Assembly (NCBI RefSeq): GCF_006439395.2
Contig: NZ_CP083950.1
Location: 3,100,001 to 3,164,000 of the forward strand
DNA: 64,000 bases
DNA from: Mesorhizobium sp. B4-1-4
GTDB lineage: Bacteria; Pseudomonadota; Alphaproteobacteria; Rhizobiales; Rhizobiaceae
Direction: 5' to 3'
The notes under the pieces are model-generated. The model searched no databases and had not been told where the DNA came from. It saw only the letters and a list, made by a program, of their open reading frames with translations. Shown here in pieces: positions 35,885-47,730 of the stretch. Made by a program: the position numbers and the translations under genes. Each line of letters starts with the position of its first letter. The first letter of the stretch is position 1.

Positions 35885-37118
35885 TCGCTGCTCCTGAGGT
35901 CGGCTGGAGTATGGGGGTGTGCTTCTTGCCCGCCGCCCACGCTTCGACCATATCGGCCCATTCTTGCAGCATGTGACGACGCTGCGGCTCATATTCAGCC
36001 TTGTTATAGACACCGCGCGAGGAGCGGTTGTCTTCGTGGGCAAGACATTTCTCGATCCAGTCGCGATTAAATCCGATCTCGTTCAGCAGTGTCGAACCGG
36101 TCCGCCGCAGGTCGTGCACTGTAAACGGTGCAAGCGGCAGATCTTGCTTCTTAGCGCGGTCGACGATTGCCATGGTAATCCGATTGAAGGTCGCTCGCGA
36201 CATGGGTTCGTCGGCGTCGTAGCGAGACGGCAGCACGTATCGCGAGTTCGCTGCGCAAGTCTTGAGCGCAATCATGATATCGAGGGACTGGCGGGACAGG
36301 TAGACGTTATGCGGCTTCTTCCGCTTCATTCGCTCTTTGGGAATTCTCCAAACAGCGTTCTCGAAATCGACCTCATCCCACGTCGCGTCCAGCAACTCAC
36401 CTTTTCGAACCATCGTGAGCAGGATCAGCCTTAGGCCGAGCCGAATAGTTGGCAGCGTCGGAACGTTTTCCAACTCTTTCAGCATGATTCGCATTTCTGC
36501 AGGTGACAAAGCCCGGTCTTTCGCCTCGAATGTGGCTATCGAGGCCGGTCCTACCTCGTCCGCTGGATTGGCAATCTTCTCGCCCTGCAGAATGGCATAA
36601 CCATAGACCTGCTTGACGATATCCCGGACATGGATGGCGGTTGCTGGCGCGCCGCGGTCCCTCACCTTTGCGCAGAGCGCCCGCAAGTCGTCAGCGGTTA
36701 TTTCTGTGAGCAGCCTCTTATCCCAAATCGGCAAGATGTCTCGATCGAAGATGGACTTGCGCATTGAGCGTGTGCTGTCCGCCATCTTGGCCTCCTTAAA
36801 CCAGCCCCTGCCGGCATCACCCAAGGTGGCCATCACAGACAGGCGCCGCTTGTCACGCTGCTTTTCCTGCGCCGGCGATTTTCCGGCTGCCACCATTTTT
36901 CGTGCGGCAAGACAGCGGTCACGCGCCTCTGCTAGCGAGATGCCTCCATCACCATAGCGGCCGAGCGTCACTGTCTCTCGCCGACCATTCATTCGGTAGT
37001 CGTATCGGAACGATATCTGCCCTGTGGGAGCCACGGTCGCGTACATACCGTCACGATCAGCGACCTTGTAAATTTTATCTTTTGATTTCAGCTTCTTGAG
37101 TGCGATGTCGGTGAGCAT
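35865..37118 (-). CDS. tyrosine-type site-specific recombinase/integrase (P4-like, DUF4102 N-terminus)
   Basis: A 417-aa integrase. Residues 1-95 are the arm-binding domain (LTDIALKKLKSKDKIYKVAD), then a SAM-like core-binding domain, then the catalytic domain with Arg (LLTMVRKGELL), HDLRRTGST, the second His (LAHEDN) and the nucleophile Tyr (GVYNKAEYEPQRR). It is full length. The gene starts about 300 bp from the guaA 3' end. Integrases of Mesorhizobium integrative elements (IntG in tripartite symbiosis elements, as I recall) target guaA, so this one probably does too. Confidence 0.92.
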   Translation of the reverse strand: MLTDIALKKLKSKDKIYKVADRDGMYATVAPTGQISFRYDYRMNGRRETVTLGRYGDGGISLAEARDRCLAARKMVAAGKSPAQEKQRDKRRLSVMATLGDAGRGWFKEAKMADSTRSMRKSIFDRDILPIWDKRLLTEITADDLRALCAKVRDRGAPATAIHVRDIVKQVYGYAILQGEKIANPADEVGPASIATFEAKDRALSPAEMRIMLKELENVPTLPTIRLGLRLILLTMVRKGELLDATWDEVDFENAVWRIPKERMKRKKPHNVYLSRQSLDIMIALKTCAANSRYVLPSRYDADEPMSRATFNRITMAIVDRAKKQDLPLAPFTVHDLRRTGSTLLNEIGFNRDWIEKCLAHEDNRSSRGVYNKAEYEPQRRHMLQEWADMVEAWAAGKKHTPILQPTSGAAIILDPI

Positions 37119-37460
37119 GACGTGGAGGTCCCAATCCGCTTCTTAGACTGATAGACGCCGAATTTTACCGTCACTGTTTTTACCGTCAAGAGAAGACATT
37201 TCCGTAGGATATTCAATGATTTACCTGCATCCTCTTGGAATTGGCGTTGTGACGGTATCAGTCCGCAGCGACGATGCCGCAAAAAGGCGTGCCGTCAGAT
37301 CTACCGCCAAATGATTTCGCTTAGGGGCGATAGTCAGCAATAGACTTAGGGGTGGAATTTCTTGTATTTCAGGCGTTTAATGAGATATCTTCGATAGTCG
37401 CCGAACGCTGCCGAACGACGCCGCTTTATTCCCACTCGATCGTGCCTGGCGGCTTTGACG
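37119..37460. other. candidate attachment site and integrase arm sites at the guaA 3' end
   Basis: Between int and guaA there is no gene. TTTTACCGTCA occurs twice 15 bp apart (37163-37173, 37178-37188) and TGACGGTAT in the opposite sense at 37250-37258. CTTAGGGG occurs at 37320-37327 and 37345-37352. Such short repeats beside an int gene fit arm-type binding sites. The core crossover would be in the last codons of guaA (about 37426-37460). A second copy of that end was not seen in the window. Confidence 0.5.
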
Positions 37461-38988
37461 TCACGTCGTAGACGACGCGGTTGATGCCGCGCACCTCATT
37501 GATGATGCGTGTGGCGGCGGCACCCAGGAAATTCATGTCGTAGTGGTAGAAATCGGCCGTCATGCCGTCGACCGACGTGACGGCGCGCAGGGCGCAGACG
37601 AATTCGTACGTGCGCCCGTCGCCCATCACGCCAACGGTCTGCACCGGCAGCAGCACGGCGAAGGCCTGCCAGATGGCGTCGTAGAGACCGGCCTTGCGGA
37701 TCTCGTCGAGGTAGATCGCGTCGGCCTCGCGCAGGATCTCCAGCTTCTCGCGCGTGATGCCGCCCGGGCAGCGGATGGCGAGGCCGGGGCCGGGGAACGG
37801 ATGGCGGCCGATGAAGCTTTCGGGCAGGCCGAGTTCCTTGCCCAGCGCCCTCACCTCGTCCTTGAACAGTTCGCGCAGCGGCTCGACCAGCTTCATGTTC
37901 ATGCGCTCGGGCAGGCCGCCGACATTGTGGTGGGACTTGATGGTCACCGACGGACCGCCGGTGAAGGAGACGCTCTCGATGACGTCGGGATAGAGCGTGC
38001 CCTGCGCCAGGAAATCGGCGCCGCCCAGTTTCTGCGCCTCTTCCTCGAACACTTCGATAAACAGCCGGCCGATGGTCTTGCGCTTCTTCTCCGGGTCCGA
38101 CTCGCCTTCCAGCGCCGAGATGAACTTGTCGGAGGCATCGACCAGGATCAGCGGCAGATTGTAATGCTGGCGGAACATCGAAACCACGCCCGCCGCCTCG
38201 TCCTTGCGCATCAGGCCGTGGTCGACGAGGATGCAGGTCAGCTGGTCGCCGACCGCCTCGTGGATCAGCAGCGCGGCGACCGAGGAGTCCACGCCGCCCG
38301 ACAGCGCGCAGATGACCTTGCCCTTGCCGACCTGCTTGCGGATCGCCTCGACCGCATGCTCACGATAGGCGCGCATTGTCCAGTCGCCCTCGATGCCGGC
38401 GATGTTGTGGACGAAGTTCCTGAGCAGCCTTGCGCCGTCGGGCGTGTGCACCACCTCGGGGTGGAACATGATGCCGTACATCCTGCGCTCGACATTGCCG
38501 AAGATGGCGAAGGGCGAGCTTTCCGACTTGCCGAAGACCTCGAAGCCCGGCGGCAGCGCGATGACGCGGTCGCCATGGCTCATCCACACCTGATGGCGCT
38601 GGCCGGTGGCCCACAGGCCCTCGAACAGCGGGCTATCCTTTTCGATCTCGACGAAGGCGCGGCCGAATTCACGGTGGTTGGAGCTTTCGGCGACACCGCC
38701 CATCTGCACGCACATCGCCATCTGGCCGTAGCAGATGCCGAGCACCGGTACGCCGGCATCGAAGACGATCTGCGGCGCGCGCGGGCTGCCGATATCGCTG
38801 GTCGACGCAGGGCCGCCTGACAGGATGACGGCTTTCGGATTGATGCGCTTGAACGCCGCCTCGGCCGACTGGAACGGCACGATCTCGGAAAACACCCCCG
38901 CCTCGCGGATGCGGCGGGCAATGAGCTGCGTAAACTGGCTGCCGAAATCGACAATCAGGACGGTGTCGGGATGATTGGCTGTTGTCAT
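37426..38988 (-). CDS. guaA: GMP synthase (glutamine-hydrolysing)
   Basis: A 520-aa cytosolic enzyme that aminates XMP to GMP with glutamine and ATP. The N-terminal class I amidotransferase has its nucleophile in GICYGQMAM and the His/Glu pair in MFHPEVVHT. The ATP pyrophosphatase P-loop is ALSGGVDSS, and the C-terminus ends with the normal [10 protein letters not shown]. The reading frame is intact although an integrase gene lies just downstream, as expected when an element regenerates the gene end on insertion. Confidence 0.97.
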   Translation of the reverse strand: MTTANHPDTVLIVDFGSQFTQLIARRIREAGVFSEIVPFQSAEAAFKRINPKAVILSGGPASTSDIGSPRAPQIVFDAGVPVLGICYGQMAMCVQMGGVAESSNHREFGRAFVEIEKDSPLFEGLWATGQRHQVWMSHGDRVIALPPGFEVFGKSESSPFAIFGNVERRMYGIMFHPEVVHTPDGARLLRNFVHNIAGIEGDWTMRAYREHAVEAIRKQVGKGKVICALSGGVDSSVAALLIHEAVGDQLTCILVDHGLMRKDEAAGVVSMFRQHYNLPLILVDASDKFISALEGESDPEKKRKTIGRLFIEVFEEEAQKLGGADFLAQGTLYPDVIESVSFTGGPSVTIKSHHNVGGLPERMNMKLVEPLRELFKDEVRALGKELGLPESFIGRHPFPGPGLAIRCPGGITREKLEILREADAIYLDEIRKAGLYDAIWQAFAVLLPVQTVGVMGDGRTYEFVCALRAVTSVDGMTADFYHYDMNFLGAAATRIINEVRGINRVVYDVTSKPPGTIEWE

Positions 38989-39043
38989 GGCGAGCGTTTA
39001 GAGAAAGAAATGAGTCTGCGCAATGGGTTGCGTAGCCTGACGT

Positions 39044-39709
39044 TCAGAGCGGTCTCGGCTCGTCACGGGGCGAATCCGTCCGCAGCGTGCCCGACCCGAT
39101 CGCCTGTTCGAGGCGCGTCACGGCGTCGGCCAGCTTCTCGTCGATGACATGGAGGTATTCGGTCCAGTCCCCAACATGCCTGAGATCAGCCGCCCCGTCG
39201 GAAATGCCGCGCAACCCGATCAAAGGCACATCGAACAGCTGGCAGGCGCGCAGGCAGGCGAAGGTTTCCATGTCGACCATGTCGGCCGCGATCGAGTCGT
39301 AGGCCGCGCCTGTGATGATCGCCCCACCGGTCGACAGCGTGGCCTCCTTTATATCCGGAATGCGGAACGGCAGCGGCACGGTCACCGGCAGGTCGAGGAA
39401 CGGCGTCGCGCCCTTCTCGAAACCGAGCGGCGACGCATCGATGTCCCGATAGCTGACGGAGATGACCTGATAAATTTCCGTCTGTTCCAGGCTCCGGCTT
39501 CCCGCAGACCCCAGTGAAACCACCAGATCGGGCAGCGCCTTTTCCGACTTCAGCCAGGACAGTTCGGCGCCAAGCCTGACGCCCGCTTCAACCGGGCCGA
39601 CACCCGTCATCAGTGGCGTGAACAACCGTTGCAAATGCGGCCCGTATTCGGCCTGTGCCGCCATGATGAAAAGGACGTCCTTGCCACCGATCCGCACAAT
39701 GTTACCCAT
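39044..39709 (-). CDS. 5'-methylthioadenosine/S-adenosylhomocysteine nucleosidase family protein
   Basis: A 221-aa nucleoside phosphorylase-fold enzyme. Visible are VLFIMAAQAEYG at the N-terminus, the TGVGPVEAG substrate loop, the VDMETFACLRAC motif with the ribose-binding Met-Glu, and RGISDGA with the catalytic Asp. It should cleave adenine from MTA or SAH in methionine salvage. The ATG at 39709 is preceded by AGGGTGA. It sits 4 bp after the thioesterase gene. Confidence 0.88.
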   Translation of the reverse strand: MGNIVRIGGKDVLFIMAAQAEYGPHLQRLFTPLMTGVGPVEAGVRLGAELSWLKSEKALPDLVVSLGSAGSRSLEQTEIYQVISVSYRDIDASPLGFEKGATPFLDLPVTVPLPFRIPDIKEATLSTGGAIITGAAYDSIAADMVDMETFACLRACQLFDVPLIGLRGISDGAADLRHVGDWTEYLHVIDEKLADAVTRLEQAIGSGTLRTDSPRDEPRPL

Positions 39710-39713
39710 CGTA

Positions 39714-40172
39714 TCACCCTGCAATCCCGTCGCGCCCAACCATCGTCATCATCGTCCCCGTCATGGTGGCGATCAGCTTGGCCTCGCCGTCGGCGGCGAA
39801 GGCATAGGCCTGGCCGTCGGCAACGATAATGGTGCGACCGGGCTTGGTCACCGAGCCACGGAAGAGAAAGCGCTCACCCCTGCCCGGCGCCAAAAGATTG
39901 ACCTTGAACTCGATGGTCAGCACGCCGGAATTCTCCGGCATCAGCGAGAACGCCGCATAGCCGCAAGCCGAGTCCAGCGCGGTCGAAATGACACCCGCAT
40001 GCAAGAACCCATGCTGCTGGGTCAGTGCTGCCGAATAGGGCATCTCGATCTCGATGATGCCAGGCGTCACAAGCGTCAGTTCGGCGCCGATGGTCGCCAT
40101 CGCCTGCTGGCGCGCGAAGGACGCCCTGACGCGATCCTCATAGTCTGGAGCCGGTACGATCTTTGCCGCCAT
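39714..40172 (-). CDS. PaaI-family hotdog-fold thioesterase
   Basis: A 152-aa single hotdog domain. The PaaI/DUF4442-like motif HGFLHAGVISTALDSACGYAA is at about 53-73, followed by TIEFKVNLLAPGRG. The family hydrolyses acyl-CoA thioesters; the substrate is unknown. The ATG at 40172 begins the domain; the 46-residue upstream extension is not family-like. Probably cotranscribed with the nucleosidase gene. Confidence 0.85.
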   Translation of the reverse strand: MAAKIVPAPDYEDRVRASFARQQAMATIGAELTLVTPGIIEIEMPYSAALTQQHGFLHAGVISTALDSACGYAAFSLMPENSGVLTIEFKVNLLAPGRGERFLFRGSVTKPGRTIIVADGQAYAFAADGEAKLIATMTGTMMTMVGRDGIAG

Positions 40173-40306
40173 CACGATTGCCTTCAGGTTTGCCGGGAAA
40201 CTTATCGCAGAGGCATGTGCGGCAAGCAAATGCTTTTGCTGCACTGCAGCATTAGGCCTCGGCCGAGCAGGGAAACTCCTTTCGGAATGAGGGCACTCCG
40301 TGCGGT

Positions 40307-41596
40307 TCAACTGGCCCTGCGCATGGCACAGAAATAGAATCCGTCAGTGCCGCTCAGCGCCGGCGACAGCGAAACATCCCCGCCAGCGCCGATCCGCGCG
40401 GCCGCCTCATGGCCTGGAAAACAGCTGTTCCAGAGCGCACGGTGATCGACCGGAGCAAAGCCGCTGTTGCGCTTGCGGAATGCCGCGACCTGTTGGCCAT
40501 TCTCCTCGTCGAACACCGAGCAGGTGATATAGACCAGCAGGCCGCCGGGTTTGACATAGGCGCGTGCCGCGTCGAGGATCGCCGACTGCTCACCTTTGCG
40601 GGCGTCGAGCTGTCTTTGCGTCAGCCGCCATTTGGCATCGGGACGGCGCCGCCAGGTGCCGCTGCCGGTACAGGGCGCGTCGACCAGCACAATGTCCATA
40701 TGGTTGGCGAGCGGAGCGAGTTCGGCCGGCTTGGTGACGACCTGCACATTGCGGTTTTCCGAGCGGCGGATGCGGTCGAAGATCGGCGCCAGCCGCGCTT
40801 TTTCGGCATCATGGGCAAAGATCTGGCCCCGATTTTCCATCGCGGCCGACAGCGCCAGCGTCTTGCCGCCGGCGCCGGCGCAGAAGTCGAGCACCTGCAT
40901 GCCGGCCGTCGCGCCGGCAAGCGTGGCCGCGATTTGCGACCCCTCGTCCTGGACCTCGAACCAGCCTTTCTGGAAAGCCGGCTCGGCCTGCACGTTAGGG
41001 TGCCTGCCGTCGCCGTCGATGGGCGGGATGCGGATGCCCTGTGGCGCGATCCGCGCGGCGCTGGCGCCGGTCTGCGCCAGCTCGGCCAGCACTTTGGCGC
41101 GGTCGGCCTGCAGCGTGTTGACCCGGATGTCGAGCGGCGGGCGGGTGGCAAGCGCGGCGCCCTCCTCGACCCACGTCCCGCCGAAGGCCCGTTCGAAAAG
41201 CGGTTCGCACCAATCGGGTATGTCGGCGCGAACCGCGGGCGGCGCGTCGGCAAGCCGGCGTTGTGCGATTGCCTGGAGTTCCGTGGCGCTGAGCAGCGGC
41301 GGCGCGAACTTGTCGCCTTCGAGCGCGGTGTTCAGTGATTGCGCCGTCTGGACCCATTCGAGCAGCAGCGCCCCGAAGCCGATGGCACGCGGCGTGTCCT
41401 CGCCGAGCAGCCAGCCGGCGGAGCGTTTGTGGCGCAGCGCGTCGTAGACGATGTTGCCGATCGCGGCCCGATCCCCGCCGCCAGCGAAACGGTGTGAGAG
41501 CCCCCAATCCTTCAGCGCATCGGCCACCGGCCGGTGACGCCGGCCAATGTCCTCCAGCACTTCGATGGCCGCAGCCAGCCGTCCGCCCAGTCGCAT
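40307..41596 (-). CDS. rsmB: RsmB/NOP family 16S rRNA m5C methyltransferase
   Basis: A 429-aa SAM-dependent RNA methyltransferase with an N-terminal NusB-like helical region. The SAM-binding motif is LDFCAGAGGKTLALSA, and the two catalytic cysteines are in DAPCTGSGTWRR and YITCSVFDEENG. RsmB methylates C967 of 16S rRNA; other RsmB/NOP paralogues cannot be excluded in an alphaproteobacterium. The gene stands alone. Confidence 0.88.
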   Translation of the reverse strand: MRLGGRLAAAIEVLEDIGRRHRPVADALKDWGLSHRFAGGGDRAAIGNIVYDALRHKRSAGWLLGEDTPRAIGFGALLLEWVQTAQSLNTALEGDKFAPPLLSATELQAIAQRRLADAPPAVRADIPDWCEPLFERAFGGTWVEEGAALATRPPLDIRVNTLQADRAKVLAELAQTGASAARIAPQGIRIPPIDGDGRHPNVQAEPAFQKGWFEVQDEGSQIAATLAGATAGMQVLDFCAGAGGKTLALSAAMENRGQIFAHDAEKARLAPIFDRIRRSENRNVQVVTKPAELAPLANHMDIVLVDAPCTGSGTWRRRPDAKWRLTQRQLDARKGEQSAILDAARAYVKPGGLLVYITCSVFDEENGQQVAAFRKRNSGFAPVDHRALWNSCFPGHEAAARIGAGGDVSLSPALSGTDGFYFCAMRRAS

Positions 41597-41921
41597 TCGT
41601 CATTCCATCAAATCGAGCACATTCATCTCTCGGCCTGCTCTTAGAGCCTTTCACGTCCGGATTGAACCCCGCTCCGACGCGCGACGAGACAGCAGCCGGA
41701 CCGTTCCCTGCCAAATCTATCCGATCAATAACTCATCCGGGTCGGCAACAGCAGAGTGATCAATAAATGAAAGGTCTCTAATGTTCGTAACTGGCGATCG
41801 CAAGCACGGCATGGGGCGCGACAGCTCTTCTTTCCAAGTTTTTCGGTTGGGAATACTCTTCCAATCATGATTCGCGGCGCGAAAAAACGTGGACAGGCGG
41901 ATCGTCACGAGGGAGAGGGCA
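41597..41921. other. 325-bp intergenic region between rsmB and aqpZ
   Basis: This divergent region must contain promoters for rsmB and aqpZ. It is less GC-rich than its neighbours. No operator, RNA gene or known repeat could be identified. Confidence 0.4.
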
Positions 41922-42599
41922 ATGAAGACTTATCTGGCGGAAGTTCTAGGCACATTTCTGTTGGTGTTCATCGGCACGGCGTCGGTGGTGACGGGCGGCT
42001 TCGGCGGCGCGCTGCCTCTTGGTCAGGAAGGCATTGGCCTGGCATTCGGCATCGGTCTCATCGCGGCGGCCTATGCGATCGGTCCAATTTCGGGCGCGCA
42101 TCTCAATCCGGCGGTCACGCTCGGCGTCTTCCTTGCCGGCCGGCTGCCGGCCAAAGACATCATCCCCTACTGGATCGCGCAGATCATCGGCGCCATTCTG
42201 GCTTCGCTGGCGCTGTGGATCATCGTTTCCGGCCAGGCCGGCGGCCACACCGGCGGCTTCGGCGCCAATGGCTGGGATGAGACAAAATGGGGCATGAGCT
42301 CCGCGTTCCTGTGGGAGTTGATCGGCACCTTCACCTTCGTCACGGTGATCCTCGGTGTTACCGCTGAAAAGCACTCGACGGCATTTGCCGGATTGGTCAT
42401 CGGCCTGACGCTGGCGGGCATTCACTTCGCCATGATCCCGGTCACCGGGACCTCGGTCAATCCAGCCCGCTCCATCGGCCCGGCGCTGTTCTCGGGCGGT
42501 GCAGCGATCAGCCAGCTCTGGCTGTTCATCGTCGCGCCGCTGATCGGCGGCGCCGTCGCCGGCGTCGTGGCCAAGGCGCGTGTCTTCGAAAAGGATTGA
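41922..42599 (+). CDS. aqpZ: aquaporin Z
   Basis: A 225-aa inner-membrane water channel with six transmembrane segments and two NPA half-helices (SGAHLNPAVTLG at 58-69, GTSVNPARSIGPA at 176-188). His168 and Arg183 suit the narrow water-selective filter of AqpZ. The ATG at 41922 has GGGAGAGGG upstream. A strong terminator follows. Confidence 0.94.
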   Translation: MKTYLAEVLGTFLLVFIGTASVVTGGFGGALPLGQEGIGLAFGIGLIAAAYAIGPISGAHLNPAVTLGVFLAGRLPAKDIIPYWIAQIIGAILASLALWIIVSGQAGGHTGGFGANGWDETKWGMSSAFLWELIGTFTFVTVILGVTAEKHSTAFAGLVIGLTLAGIHFAMIPVTGTSVNPARSIGPALFSGGAAISQLWLFIVAPLIGGAVAGVVAKARVFEKD

Positions 42600-42619
42600 T
42601 CTCGAAAGCCTGAATGAAG

Positions 42620-42649
42620 AAAAGGCGCGGACCGTGGCCCGCGCCTTTT
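42620..42649 (+). terminator. intrinsic terminator after aqpZ
   Basis: AAAAGGCGCGG (42620-42630) pairs perfectly with CCGCGCCTTTT (42639-42649) over an 8-nt loop, ending in a T run. It lies 20 bp after aqpZ and 22 bp from the convergent katG stop, so it may serve both strands. Confidence 0.85.
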
Positions 42650-42671
42650 GTTGAGTGAATATCCGCCTCGA

Positions 42672-45000
<2,329 letters not shown>

Positions 45001-45909
45001 ATGATAGGCTTGACCGTCCGGCAGATGCATTATTTCGACGCGTTGGCGCAGACGCTGCATTTCGGACGCGCGGCGAAACTCGCTGGCGTCAGCCAGCCGG
45101 CGCTCTCCTCGCAGATCGCGGAAATGGAGCAGCGCCTGAACTGCCGGCTGTTCGAACGCGGCGGCAGGTCGGTCCGCATGACCGACGAAGCCATCGCGCT
45201 CTTGCCGCGCATCGAGCGCATCCTGGCCGACATACGTGACGTCGAGACGACGGCGCGGCACGGCCGCACGGCCATGGAGGGGCGTTTCCGGCTGGGTATC
45301 ATCCCAACCGTCGCGCCCTATCTTCTGCCGCGCGCCCTGCCCGAACTGAAGAAGCATTTCCCGGCCTTGCTGCTCGAACTGCGCGAGGCGGTCACCACCT
45401 CTTTGGTCGAGGACACCGCATCGCGCAAGCTCGACGCCTTCATCGCGGCACTTCCGCTCGACCATCCTGGGCTGATCACCGAAGCGCTGTTTTCCGACCG
45501 GTTCTTCCTGGCCGTGCCATCAGGCGATCCGGCCTTTGCCTCGCCGCCGGTTCCGCCCGAAAGCCCGGCACTGGAGAGGCTGATGCTGCTCGAGGAAGGG
45601 CATTGCCTGCGTGAACAGGCGTTGGCGGTCTGCGGCAATGTGCGGCCGGTGGCGATGGCAAGCTATGGCGCTACCAGCCTGACCACGCTTCTGCAGATGG
45701 TGGCGCACGGGCTCGGCGTCACGCTCATTCCCGAAATGGCGGCTGGACCGGCCGGCGCCATCCCCGACCTCAAGATCGTGCCGTTCCAGGAGCCGATGCC
45801 GCAACGGATGATCTGCCTTGCCTGGCGGCGCAACAATGCCCGCCACGGCGAATGCGTGGAACTCGCCAAGATCATCCGAAGCCTCGGCGCGGCGGTGCTG
45901 GCAGCCTGA
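45001..45909 (+). CDS. oxyR: hydrogen peroxide-responsive LysR regulator OxyR
   Basis: A 302-aa LysR protein with N-terminal helix-turn-helix (ALAQTLHFGRAAKLAGVSQP). Cys202 and Cys211, nine residues apart in EEGHCLREQALAVCGN, match the redox pair Cys199/Cys208 of E. coli OxyR, so disulfide-based peroxide sensing is likely. It is divergent from katG. Confidence 0.92.
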   Translation: MIGLTVRQMHYFDALAQTLHFGRAAKLAGVSQPALSSQIAEMEQRLNCRLFERGGRSVRMTDEAIALLPRIERILADIRDVETTARHGRTAMEGRFRLGIIPTVAPYLLPRALPELKKHFPALLLELREAVTTSLVEDTASRKLDAFIAALPLDHPGLITEALFSDRFFLAVPSGDPAFASPPVPPESPALERLMLLEEGHCLREQALAVCGNVRPVAMASYGATSLTTLLQMVAHGLGVTLIPEMAAGPAGAIPDLKIVPFQEPMPQRMICLAWRRNNARHGECVELAKIIRSLGAAVLAA

Positions 45910-45928
45910 GGAGCGGTCAGACCGGCCC

Positions 45929-46735
45929 TCACAAAACCCGGGACAGGAACTCGCGAGTGCGCGGCGATTGCGGGTTGGCGATCATCTCGCGCGGCGCGCC
46001 ACGTTCGACGATCACGCCACCGTCCATGAAGACGAGCTGATCGCCGATCTCGCGGGCAAAGCCGATCTCATGGGTGACAACGACCATCGTCATGCCGCTT
46101 TCGGCGAGATCGCGCATTACCTGCAGCACCTCGCCGACCAGTTCCGGATCGAGCGCCGATGTCGGCTCGTCGAAGAGCAGCACCTTCGGCTTCATGGCCA
46201 TGGCGCGGGCGATCGCCACGCGCTGCTGCTGGCCGCCGGAAAGCTCCCGCGGATAGCGGTCGACCTTGTCGGCGAGGCCGACGCGCCGCAGCAGGACTTC
46301 GGCCTCTGCCTTGGCCTGGTCGGCCGGGATGCGCCGCACCTGCGTCGGCGCCTCGATCAGGTTCTCCATCACCGTCATGTGCGAGAACAGGTTGAAGGAC
46401 TGGAACAGCATGCCGATTTCGGCCCGGCGCCGGCACAGGAGATCGTCCTTGACCTCGTAGAGCTTCTCGCCCTGGAGGTCGTAGCCGACGAACTGGCTGT
46501 CCACCAACAGAATGCCGGCGCTGAGCTTCTCCAGATGGTTGATGCAGCGCAGGAACGTGCTCTTGCCGGATCCCGACGGGCCGATGATGCAGGCCACCGA
46601 TCCCTCGGAGACATCGAGGTCGACGCCCTTCAGCACCTCTAGCGGACCATAGGATTTTCGCACGCCGCGCGCGAACACCATGGAGTTGGCCGGCACGCCG
46701 AAGCGGGCACGATTTTCGGACTTCACATCACTCAT
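45929..46735 (-). CDS. polar amino acid ABC transporter ATP-binding protein
   Basis: A 268-aa GlnQ/HisP-type ATPase with Walker [10 protein letters not shown], signature [15 protein letters not shown], Walker [14 protein letters not shown] and switch [12 protein letters not shown]. It overlaps the permease gene by 4 nt (ATGA) and is the last gene of a binding protein-permease-ATPase operon. Substrate class: amino acid or amino-acid-like. Confidence 0.9.
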   Translation of the reverse strand: MSDVKSENRARFGVPANSMVFARGVRKSYGPLEVLKGVDLDVSEGSVACIIGPSGSGKSTFLRCINHLEKLSAGILLVDSQFVGYDLQGEKLYEVKDDLLCRRRAEIGMLFQSFNLFSHMTVMENLIEAPTQVRRIPADQAKAEAEVLLRRVGLADKVDRYPRELSGGQQQRVAIARAMAMKPKVLLFDEPTSALDPELVGEVLQVMRDLAESGMTMVVVTHEIGFAREIGDQLVFMDGGVIVERGAPREMIANPQSPRTREFLSRVL

Positions 46736-47673
46736 CGGGCAACGCCGCGCAGGCTGATGGCGTTGCGCAGGGCGCGCATCGTCAGGGGATCTCGGCGCGT
46801 GTCGCTGCGGCCGAAATGGCGTTCGAGGAAATGCTGTCCCACCGACATGATGCTGACCACCGCGAGATACCAGAAGGCGACCACGATCAGCAGCGGGATC
46901 GTCTCGAAGGTGCGCGCATAGATGCTTTGCGCTGTGTAGAACAGGTCGTCGACGGCGATGAACGTCACCAGCGAGGTCATCTTCAGGAGATTGATCGCCT
47001 CATTGCCGGTCGGCGGCAGCACGAAACGCATGGCTTGCGGCAGGGTGATGCGCTTCAGGATCATGCGGTAAGGCATGCCGAGCGCGCTCGCAGCCTCCGA
47101 CTGGCCTGACGGCACCGATTTGATGCCGGCACGGATGATCTCGGCCATGTAACCGGCCTCGCAGAGCGAAAGCGCGACGACGGCGGAAAGGAATGGGGTC
47201 ATGAAATCATTGGTGCGCACGGAGAAAAGCGTGCCCAGGAAAGGCAGGCTGAGCGAAATCTCGCGCACCAGCAGCGAGAGGTTGAACCAGAAGATCAGCT
47301 GGATCAAGGCCGGGACACCCCGGAAGAACCAGACATAGATGCCCGCGAAGCCACGCAGCACCGGACTCGGCGACACCCGCATGATGGCAATGACGGTGCC
47401 GACCACGATGCCCAGCACCATGATGATGACGGTCAGCATCAGCGTGTTGCCGAGACCGCGCATGATCGAGGGATGGAACAGGTAGCCGGCCGCCGTGCCC
47501 CAGGCGAAGGCGGGATTGCTAGCGAAGGCGCGGATGATCAGGAAGGCCAGCAGCAGGGCGAACGCCGTGCCTACCCAGATGCCGTAGCGGCGCTGCGGCA
47601 CGACGGTCAATCGCGACACGGCAGCGGCAGCGCCCGGCTCGACACCAATATCGGTCTGGTGGGCCACGCCCAT
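46732..47673 (-). CDS. polar amino acid ABC transporter permease
   Basis: A 313-aa HisM-type permease with several transmembrane helices and the EAA loop ([23 protein letters not shown]). It is the only permease of the operon, so it probably works as a homodimer. The ATG at 47673 has CCAGGAG upstream. A stable hairpin separates it from the binding-protein gene. Confidence 0.88.
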   Translation of the reverse strand: MGVAHQTDIGVEPGAAAAVSRLTVVPQRRYGIWVGTAFALLLAFLIIRAFASNPAFAWGTAAGYLFHPSIMRGLGNTLMLTVIIMVLGIVVGTVIAIMRVSPSPVLRGFAGIYVWFFRGVPALIQLIFWFNLSLLVREISLSLPFLGTLFSVRTNDFMTPFLSAVVALSLCEAGYMAEIIRAGIKSVPSGQSEAASALGMPYRMILKRITLPQAMRFVLPPTGNEAINLLKMTSLVTFIAVDDLFYTAQSIYARTFETIPLLIVVAFWYLAVVSIMSVGQHFLERHFGRSDTRRDPLTMRALRNAISLRGVAR

Positions 47674-47694
47674 CAACAGTCTCCTGGTTGCTGG

Positions 47695-47723
47695 CCGGCG
47701 CCTGATTGAGGATCAGGCGCCGG
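47695..47723 (-). promoter_or_regulatory. intercistronic hairpin between binding-protein and permease genes
   Basis: CCGGCGCCTGAT (47695-47706) and ATCAGGCGCCGG (47712-47723) form a perfect 12-bp stem with a 5-nt loop. No T run follows in the sense of the operon. Such hairpins usually stabilise the upstream message or partly attenuate, giving more binding protein than permease. Confidence 0.7.
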
Positions 47724-47730
47724 GTAATTT

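Noticed and set aside
37543..38820. Long plus-strand open frame opposite guaA
   Set aside because: guaA is unambiguous on the minus strand; the antisense frame is a compositional shadow.
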